A stretch of 9,995 nucleotides of DNA from Candidatus Omnitrophota bacterium (GTDB taxonomy: Bacteria > Omnitrophota > Gorgyraeia > JAFGHF01), in the NCBI GenBank assembly GCA_024543015.1, contig JAMXCY010000024.1:1-9995 (forward strand), read 5' to 3'. The position numbers and the translations under genes are program-made. The notes beneath the pieces were generated by a model that saw nothing but the letters and a program-made list of their open reading frames with translations, had not been told where the DNA came from and ran no database searches. Of this stretch, positions 1 to 9,100 are shown piece after piece. How positions within the stretch are numbered: position 1 is the first letter of the stretch; every line of letters starts with the position of its first letter.

Positions 1-1
1 T

Positions 2-142
2 TTAGTTATAGCTAGTTTAAGAAGAATTTATGAAAGAAGAGGCGAGTTAGTAGAGCTTATTTTTGATTATTTAATAAAAGCAGGCGTTTATAGTCGGGGA
101 ACTCTTATGGCCTTAGCTTTATTAGGCGATGATATTGACCCT
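2..142 (+). other. C-terminal end of an unidentified upstream segment
   Basis: These 47 codons precede the first boundary octapeptide. The translation is mostly helical in character, with a charged stretch (RRIYERRGELVELIFDYLIK) followed by a hydrophobic patch and an acidic end (LLGDDIDP). I do not recognise a family. It shows that at least one more segment lies upstream of the window in the same frame. Confidence 0.6.
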
Positions 143-3100
143 AGTCAAAGTTCATCCACCCGTAAAGCTCAGTTACCTGATAGCCCTTTTCAAACTTCAT
201 CTACTAAAAAGAGAAAAGGTTACTCTTTAATCAAAGGAACTTTAAATAGACTATTGACATTACAGCAGAGAATGACTGATTTTGATACCTTAGCAGATAG
301 AGAGCAAGTAGTTTTAACCCCATTGTACGAAAACATCACAGCTAGAGGTCCGCCTTTAGCTAGAGCTGTCTTTGAACATGCTGCTTTTGAATGTTCTCAA
401 TATCCTCAAGTAATAAAAGATGAACTTATTCGTTTGCAGAGCCTAGCCGAAAAGAGCTGGATTTATGAATTTATGCTATCTCTTTTTGACGGCGATAAAG
501 ATGCTCTCAATGAAACCATCTGGCAGGAAGCCACTGCTACCGGCAGGACATTCTCCCAAGTAGTCTTAGGTTCTGTGGGAGAAAATAGCCTGCCTCAACC
601 CCAGGATTTAAGTTTAGCATTTGCTGCGCCTAACGAAAAGTCTCCCGAAGCAGATTTTAATAATTTCTGTACTGTTTTTGGCGGAGGTGGCTTTAATACT
701 TCAGGCTTAGTAAGGGCAATACTTGAGATATTTCGCAAGCTGCCTTCTGAGCAAAAAGATCAAATTCTTAATAAGCTAAAATTATTTGTCGTCCAGGACA
801 CAACCTCTTTTGATAACGGTGGGCACTCCTTATCCTTACAAGTCTTACTGTATTTCGTTTACAAAGAATTAAGCATATCAGTGGGTGATTATAATGCCGG
901 CCTTATGTTTCAATTACTTGAAACTTGGTTCAAAAAAGGAGATGTTGATTATGTACCTACTTTAGTTAATCCAAAAATAGATCTCCTTTTGGTAGGAAGT
1001 AAGCGCTTGGATTTACGTAAAGACTCTATGGTCGATATAATGAAAAGGCGTCTTAGCCAGCTGCATCCTATGCCGGTTCTTCAGTACGAAGAAGTAGCTG
1101 TCCAGTTAGAGAGGCCGGCTGACTGGTTATTCTTTATATCCAATATGCTCAACATAGCCCATTTATTAGATACAGAGTTTTTATCCCAGGGCCATATGCG
1201 GGATCAAGATAGGGCCTCAGGAGGAAATTTAGTCTGTGCTGCAGCTACTATTGATAACGGCGTCATAGCCAAAGGAAGACATAATCCTGAAAGAGGCCTG
1301 CGTCACGTGCACACTCTTTTAGGCACTCAACCTCATACTTATACTACTATTGCCAGCTTTGGCCAAGCTTCTTTAACCGGCCATTTTCCAGAAGGAAAAG
1401 GCGTGGTCTATGGCCAATCAGCTATTACTGATCCCATGCCTAAACCGCATGCAGAGCTTTTAGAATACTTAGACTTTATGAGGGCTCTAATAGACCCTGA
1501 AACCGGTAAGTTTGTAACCCGAGAAGAAGACGGAAAAAAAATAATTGTTTGTGAAACCTTGTCTTTAGACCAGAGGCCAGAAATGAACCTTGAAACTAGA
1601 CGCTTAATCCAACGAGCTCAAGGAGTTTTAGTCGTAGGCGGAGGAAGCCCGGTAACCTCAGCTGCTCCGGCAGTTATGCCCAGAGGAGTTGCTTTAAGAT
1701 TCGCCGAACGCCAGGATATACCGAGAATATTCTTACTTAAACCAGTAACTGACCTTGAAGTATCAGTTCCTTTAGATGAAAGCGGTGACTTTAGAGCTTT
1801 AAGTCTTTTAGACATCATAAATCTAATCCAGTTAAGCATTAAGAATACCACAGAAGAAGAAGTGCCTTTTAACCAAATGTTCAGCTATTTATTTATCCCT
1901 AAAGTTCCTCAAGAACATGAACTTGCCCACAATGCCGAAGGCAGAAGAAAACTTCTTGAATCAACAATCAAAGATTCGGATACAGGAGAAAAAGTAGCTG
2001 TGCTTAATGAGGAAGGCTTGCAAAGAATAAGAGAGATTCCCGAAGATGCACCTTTTGAAAGGTTGGTTGCCGTTGCTACCGATACTTTATTAAGAGGAGA
2101 GTTCCTTACGCCTACCGGAGCGAACGAATTAAAAAGCAAAAATCTAAAACCCAGCAAGTTCCTTAATTTCCCCGTAGTACGCATATCAGATGATGATATT
2201 CAAGAAGCTCTTCAAATCCAAAGAGGCTTAGAAATAGTCTTATTAGATAGGCCTCAAGATTATATGTTCTGGGCTCCGCCTCGGACCGGCCTCTCAGCCA
2301 AGCTTCATTACAACCCCGATTCTATATCTAAAAGGGTAGTAAATGTTGCTGCTAGAACAAATTCTGAATGGAGCTTTTTACAAACCAGTAGCACTAGAAA
2401 GAAAAATGAAGGTATTCCTGATAAGCTGTCTTCTTTTCCGGCAGTAATTAATGTTGTTGCTGAGGTGGGAAGTGCTGCTGAGGTATTGCTTCCGGAAGTC
2501 GCAGTATCTTTAGACGCAATCCAAATCGATGTCCGCGGCATATACCGTGCATTTACTTTATATTTAGAAAAAAGAGAAGATATTTCCTCAGAAGAATTAT
2601 TCGCAGAGGCCTTAGAGCCTATGGAGCTTAGGTATGATTATTCGAGTTCTGAAGTTACCTTAGATGGAGAAAAAATAACTGCGATATTAGATAAAGCATC
2701 ATCAGGAAGCGATGATTCAAGTATTAAAGCCTTAGAGGCAACAATGTTGGATTATGTACCGGCTATGCTAGTTATAAATTCCAAACTTCACGATGTATTT
2801 TGTGATTTGACCAGAGAAGTGGATAAACCCATTCTTATTTCTATCGCCGGATTTCATCCCGATGTAATATTCAATCTCTATGTGACTGCATTGCGGGAAA
2901 AAAGAGTCGAGAGGTTATTAGCAATACCGTCAGCTACCCGGGAGTCGAGCCGAGAAAGTTGTCTCCAATATATGTATCAGCAGGATGAATCTTTATCTGA
3001 TGTGGATGAGAGGTACAAAGATGTTTTCAGCATTCTCGATACTACTTATATGCACGATAAAGAGGTAAAGGATGTTTTATTAATTTCAATCGGTGCTATG

Positions 3101-6100
3101 GCCTATAATCATAGCCGGGAAGTAAAATTAAGAGAGTGGATGTTAGAGGAATTAAAAAAGGATATAGCTGATGACCCAGAAGGCGTAGGAACTTTTTCAC
3201 TTATTGCTTTTAAAGCCGGTGAGGTAGGAGGCCTTGAGCCCCAAACAAATAAAATGCTTCTTGCCCAATTAGAAAGGTGTAAATTTTCAATAAGGCCTTA
3301 TCATATTATCCCGATAAATACTAAAACTATGCTTAAGAGATGGTTTGCCGGCGAAGGAGCCGGACCGAAATTCGTTCTTAAGCGTATGAGTAAGGAAGTT
3401 AATGACGGCAGTTTTGCAAGAGAGGGCGCCTTGGCTATGGATTTATTGGATCCGTATAGATTTAATGCTTGGTTTGATAGGATTAGCAGTCCTCGTATGA
3501 CCAGAATATCTAACGCATCAAGAACAATTCAATTTATAAGATGGTATTTACAAAGAGATTTACAAATGGTTCAGTTGGTGCGTACTACTTCCCGCTCTGA
3601 TGTTTTAGCGACTTTAGGTATTTCTTATGCTCATGCTAAAGAGTTGTTAGGCCTTGAGAAGGAAGAGGATGTTGATAGAGTCCCGGAACAGATGTTTGTT
3701 AAAAAGATAGTAGTCGGCCCGACTAATCCAGGTGAAGTTATAGTTGGCCAATTAAGAAGTATTGCCATGATAAATCTTAGCTCTCCCCAGGGACCATTGC
3801 GGGCTGTTCTTAAGCATGGAGAGCGTATGCGCTTGGGTGATGCGAATATGTCAGCGGCAAAAAGAATCGAGTATACAGCTAACGCTGTTCATGCCAGCTC
3901 TTTAGATGAATTAGAAAATGAGTTTTCTTTAATCAGCCATGCTGTAACCAGGGTCGGTATAGTTAATTTTGCTTCACCGAAAAGTGTTTCCGAATGTCAA
4001 TGGTGTTTACCATCCCAAATATTAGCCGGCCATCTAAGAAGATATACATCTTCGCTAGTTGTGCTTTTTGACATGGAAAGAGTACTGATACAGGAAGAGA
4101 GAAGGCAAGAGGCCCAATTGCAGGAAAACGGCGCTCGTGTTGATGATATAGAACAAAGAATTCAGGAAAGAAAATACGCAGCAGTTGAAAGCATAGTAGA
4201 AAGAGTAGAAAAATACAGGCCTCATGTCCTTGAAATATCCATGGGTTTAGAATTCGATGATTCAGCTGCTGAATTAATAGAAGGTATATTCAGCCGGATG
4301 GGTGACAGGGCTCCGCTTATAGTATTGGGCAAAATCGGTACGGCAGCAGAAGCAAGAGAGCTATTAAGCAGAGAGGAACTTAAAAATATTATTGTTATTA
4401 TAGGTGAGACAGAGATAGCTATGGAGAAAATTGTAGACATAATAGATAGAAATCCCAATGATTTTTCTCCCCAAGAAAGCTTATACGCAAATGTACCTAA
4501 TATTGCTTTTAGAGAAGGCGACAGAATAGTAGAGACTCATCATCAACCTTTGGAATTAGAAAGGTATTCTTTTCCCGGAGATAATGAGGCAATTGAATAT
4601 TTTGTTAGACCGGGTTCTTGCGTAGCTACTGTGGCACCGGTTGAAACTTCACGTTTAAGTCCCTGGAGGGCGTATCCTTTAAGTGATATTCTGGCGGTAA
4701 TGGCTAAGCTTGTTAATAATGGACAGCGTGCTTTTCAGATTGTAGATCAGGATTTTACCGGGCCGGCAGAAACGGAAATGGGTTTTCAGCGAGCCATAGA
4801 ACGTCTTAGAACTTTGGCTGAAGGGTTGAGAGATATAAAAAGTGGGCTGCAAGCAAGCGGCGATGATCCCGTACAAATTGTTGAGATGAGAGTCGGTAAA
4901 AATGTTTTTTATAATCCGGATGGGCCGGATAGAACTTCAAGAAGTCAGGAAGTTTTAAATTCATTAATGATAGCCGGAGTTAATAAAATAGTTGTTACTT
5001 CTGATTCTGACGATAGAAATTTTCAACTTATAATTGAAAGTGGCATTGAAGCTGAGAAAGATCAAGGTCCTCAAGAAAATCTGCAAACCTCCTCAACCCG
5101 TAAAGGGCCAATTGACCAAGGTTTGGTTGATAGATTAGCTAAGATATCGAGCCTTGCTCAAACTTATTATCAGAGTGCTTCTTCCAGCGTTGTTTTTTCT
5201 GTTACGCCTTGGGATATTGAGCAAGGAGTTTGGAAGCCTGAATACGGAATAAGTTCCACATTTTTTGGTGGCGAAAGAATTCTTGGCTTGGTTAATAGAG
5301 AAGTTAAAGCATCTCTTGCCAAAAAATTAGGAGTACGCGAAGAAAATTTACCATTAACTTTTGTTGAACCGGAATCTTCCCATGTAACTTTGAGTGGGTT
5401 TAAAACACAAGATGCACCATTAAGTATTGAAACTATAAGGAGGCAGAATAATGCTTCAGTAGATATTATCACCAGAAGATTAAACGCACCTGTAGAGTTT
5501 CAGGCCGTAGGGCTTAATATGTTTGTAGCTGAGAATAAACTAGTTCTTTTTATTCCTCAGTTGATAACTTCTCAAGCAATGGAAGTATTGAGTACTATTG
5601 ACCAGGAGCACCAAAAAGTTTTGCCTGACGATACTTTAATATATCCAGCTTATACTCCGCACATGACTGTTGCTTATGGTTTGGGCGAAGCAAGCCAGCA
5701 ATTCTTAAAAGCATTAGGTCAGGTTAAGCAAGAGTTAAATAATAGGACCTGGGGTGCATTTAATGCTCAGAGAGTAGGATTATATTATTTTTATGATATT
5801 TCTTTTACTAATGGCCGCCTGCTTTGGGAAAGGGATTTAAATTCTTTAGAGAATCATCAATTTCTTTTACAGACATCATCTACGCGCAAAGCAACAGGAG
5901 ACTCAGGCAGTAGAGTTCCTGTCATTGCCTATGATTTTGACGGGACAGTAAATTCTACGAGAATGGAAGATAACTTCAGAGGAAGCCCTTGTTATGGGCC
6001 AGTATTAAGATTGGCATATGATGGTTATCGGCAAAGAGTAGTTTCTAACAATGGTATTTTAAATTTAAGTAGGAGTTTTGAGCCTTTTGTTCCTAGAGAA

Positions 6101-9100
6101 GTAAGAAAACAATTCGGTATTTATGCCTACAGAACAACACGGCATTATCTCTATGAAGAGACTTCAGGCCAAAGATATGAAGATAAAGATTATGCTAAAG
6201 GGAAAGTTTTATCGTCGGTTCAGGTAAAAATGATTCAGGATATTATTCCTGCTATGGTTGAGAAAACAAAACATATATATAAACAAGTTTATAGAGAGTT
6301 TTTCACTAGGCATCCGGATTATTTTTCTGAATTTGAAGCTTTAAGTGTATTTAATTGCGGTGAGGATAATCAGAGTGGTGAAGTTTCTTTTCTTATGTTT
6401 GACCCCATGCAAGGGACGGCTGCTGATTTTATAAAAGAGGCAGATATTCTCGGAGCTGATAATAAATTGGTTGCTAGGCAAAGATTACGTGATGCGATTG
6501 AAGAAGCTTTGCCGGGTAGTTTACTTAGAGAGCTCGAAGTTAGATTAGCCTTCGGTCATGCCATAATCGTTATTAAGAAAGGCTTCTCAAAGAAAGTTGG
6601 TGTGAGCCATATATTAGAGGTAGACGGAGTCGAGCCTCATAACCTTTTTTATTTTGGTGATGAGTCCGGCACAAAAGACGAAGAGGATTCTGATGCAGTT
6701 GTTGCTAGCTTAGGAGTTTTAGGGATAGGCGTTGATTCAGATCAAAATAGAATAGCCCAAGGTGTGATTGCCGGAGGCTTAGGATTAACTAATACTATGG
6801 CTACAGCTTGGTGGCTGAGATTAATTCCTAATCTTGATAAATTTTACGAGTTTTGTAGGGGAGTCGCTTCTGGTTCAATAGATGAGGCATTAGTGCAATT
6901 TTCACCGCTTTTTAGAAAAAGAGCTGAAGGAATTAAGATGTTAGAGTCAATAATTCTTCTTGAAATGAAGAAGCAGGAATTAGGAAAAGCTGACCCCCAG
7001 GTTCTGCAAGGAGCAGCTAAAGCTTTAGAATTAATGGGGACTGATTCTTCTCTACAAACTTCATCAACCCGCAAGGTTCAATCTAATCTAGGCGAAGAAA
7101 ATAAATCCAAACACGATGTTATTAAAGGCTCAGCTTTTGCTTTTCTGGATGTAGCCTTGGTCTCTTTGGGGATTATATTAAATAAAATCATTCTCAGCCA
7201 GAATGTAGTAGAGGCATCTGGTTTAAGCGGGCGTGTTCTGGTTGCTGTTTGGTACGGATTTACTTTAGTTACTTTTGCCAGTTTTTGGATAATGGCAGCT
7301 TATTTTGTGCGTTATTTATACAACAGAGCAAGAAATAGAAATTCAGAAACTTTACGTCAGGCTTTGTTTCCCGAGATAGATTTATACAGAAATCTTCCTG
7401 CCCGTGATAAAAAATTATTATTTTGGGGTTCGCTTTTTTCTCACATTCTTGGCGGCTTAACTTTTCAAATAGGGCTAACTTTACTTAGCCCTAAGGTGGC
7501 TATGTTTAGCTTTCAGATAATTTTAATATTTTCATTTGTTCTGGGATGGTTAATTTTAAAAGAGAGCCCAACTTTAAGAAAAATCATCGGAAGCTCTCTT
7601 GTTTTATTCGGAGTTTTAATGGTGTTGAGCCTTTTTAGCGGATCGTCTGGCTCAGGAGACCTTGAGGCTAGTGGTATTTTAAGAACTATAGGCATAATAA
7701 TTATAGTTTCATCCGCCCTTATATATGCTTCAGAACGGGTAGTCCATAAGGCATTTTTTGTTCCTTCTAAGTTAAGTGCTGAAGAACAACTTAAAGGCCA
7801 AGATAGGTCGCAATTAGCTGTAACTAAGTTCGGCTATAATTTAGCTATGATAATTTTATTGCCGCCGGTTCTTTTTGCTTATTTTTCCGGTGCGATTAGT
7901 TTTCCCTGGCTAATTAGTCCTTTGGTTATTTTCGGTCCGGCAATAATTTTCCCTCTGGCTCATATGGCTGTGTATACTGCGCAAAAAGTAAAAGGATTCG
8001 GAGTTATTCATTTGGCGCCTATTCTTGCTGCCGGTCCGATAATAACAACTTTATTTGAAGGACTAGTTTTTGGTAGCTGGCCCAAACAGATATATTGGTT
8101 TTTATTTATGGGTGCAATCGTTATTTACGGTGTTTATGTGTCTAGTAGCGGAAAGAATAAAAATAATAAACTCCAAACTTCATCCACCCGTAAGGCAAAT
8201 GACGAATCAAGACAAGACTTAACCGCAAAAGTAAAAAGGGCAAAACAAGTTTTTGGCGAAAAAGTAGTAAAAGACGAGCTTGATTTAAATTATGATTTTC
8301 AACAGGAGGCCGAACAACTTAGGAGACAAACATTTATTCAGGGAAACAAAGGCGGCAGAAAAGTCATTAGTTGGCTTCCTTGCAGGCTAATAGTTTTACC
8401 TTTACTTAAATGTCCTGCTAACTGTGCACATTGTTCAGTTATAGGCAATACGTATAACAATAGAGAAATGTCTATGGATGAGGTGGCTAAAACTTTAGAT
8501 ATGGAAGATATTTTCATAGAGCGTTCAATTTTAATTTTAAGTGGAGGAGAGATACTTCTTTTGGGAGAAAAATTAAATAAAATAATAAGGAGATTTCCCG
8601 TTCTTGCTTTACAGACAAATTCGGTAACCATTAATACTGTCGGAAAGGCTAAAAGATTTTTAGACTTGGCTCAAGCATCATTCAGAGGACAAGTCTCTTA
8701 TTGGCAAAGTAGTTCTCCAAGAGAATATCAGCCTAGAGAAGAGTGGGATAGGCATCAAAGGGCTTGGGCTGAGATTGCAACAGAATGGCATAATCATGTG
8801 AGATCAAATATAGAAGAGATAATGCAAATGTTAATTAGCACTTCTTTTGACGATTTTCATCTGGAACAATACCCAATAGTTTCTGTGGGGAAAATTGCTA
8901 ATTTAATAGAAGCCATTTTTGATTATCTTCCTGAATTGAGTATGGGAATTTTCTTTATTAATAATAAAACCGATTTCGATCCCCTCATTAAGGAACTTAC
9001 ACAACGCGGCTTTGAGGCTAGCTTAAACAAAGAGCAGGATTGTATTTTGCTTAAGGGTAGAGGCGGAAAAAGTGGGAAGATCGATCTTTTTGGTATGAAT

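Larger units (their letters stand above)
2402..5080 (+). other. Segment 2: composite of unknown, NDK-like and B12/radical-SAM-like regions
   Basis: This 893-residue segment lies between two perfect boundary octapeptides and contains no internal copy. Residues 1-260 are unrecognised. Residues ~262-513 resemble a nucleoside diphosphate kinase with a large insertion. Residues ~519-700 resemble the B12-binding domain found in front of many radical SAM enzymes, and residues ~730-893 resemble the first half of a radical SAM barrel without its iron-sulphur ligands. It is the longest segment and the only one holding several folds between tags. It may be a true multidomain protein, or a former pair of segments whose intervening tag was lost. 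Each sub-region is listed separately. Confidence 0.65.

Noticed and set aside
937..960. AGGAG followed by ATG as a possible internal start
   Set aside because: The ATG is out of frame with the long frame, and the purine-rich stretch simply encodes KKGD within the CofD/YvcK-like domain.
3571..3600. QLVRTTSRSD as a possible decayed tag that would split segment 2
   Set aside because: The order of residues does not align with LQTSSTRK without gaps; the resemblance is compositional only.
4850..4870. LQASGDD as a possible decayed tag inside segment 2
   Set aside because: Only LQ and one serine match, there is no basic end, and it sits within the radical-SAM-like region rather than at a boundary.
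8609..8632. LQTNSVTI, resembling the start of the boundary octapeptide
   Set aside because: It is the internal 'L-TN' strand expected in radical SAM enzymes after the GGE motif. It lacks the SSTRK part and lies inside a fold.
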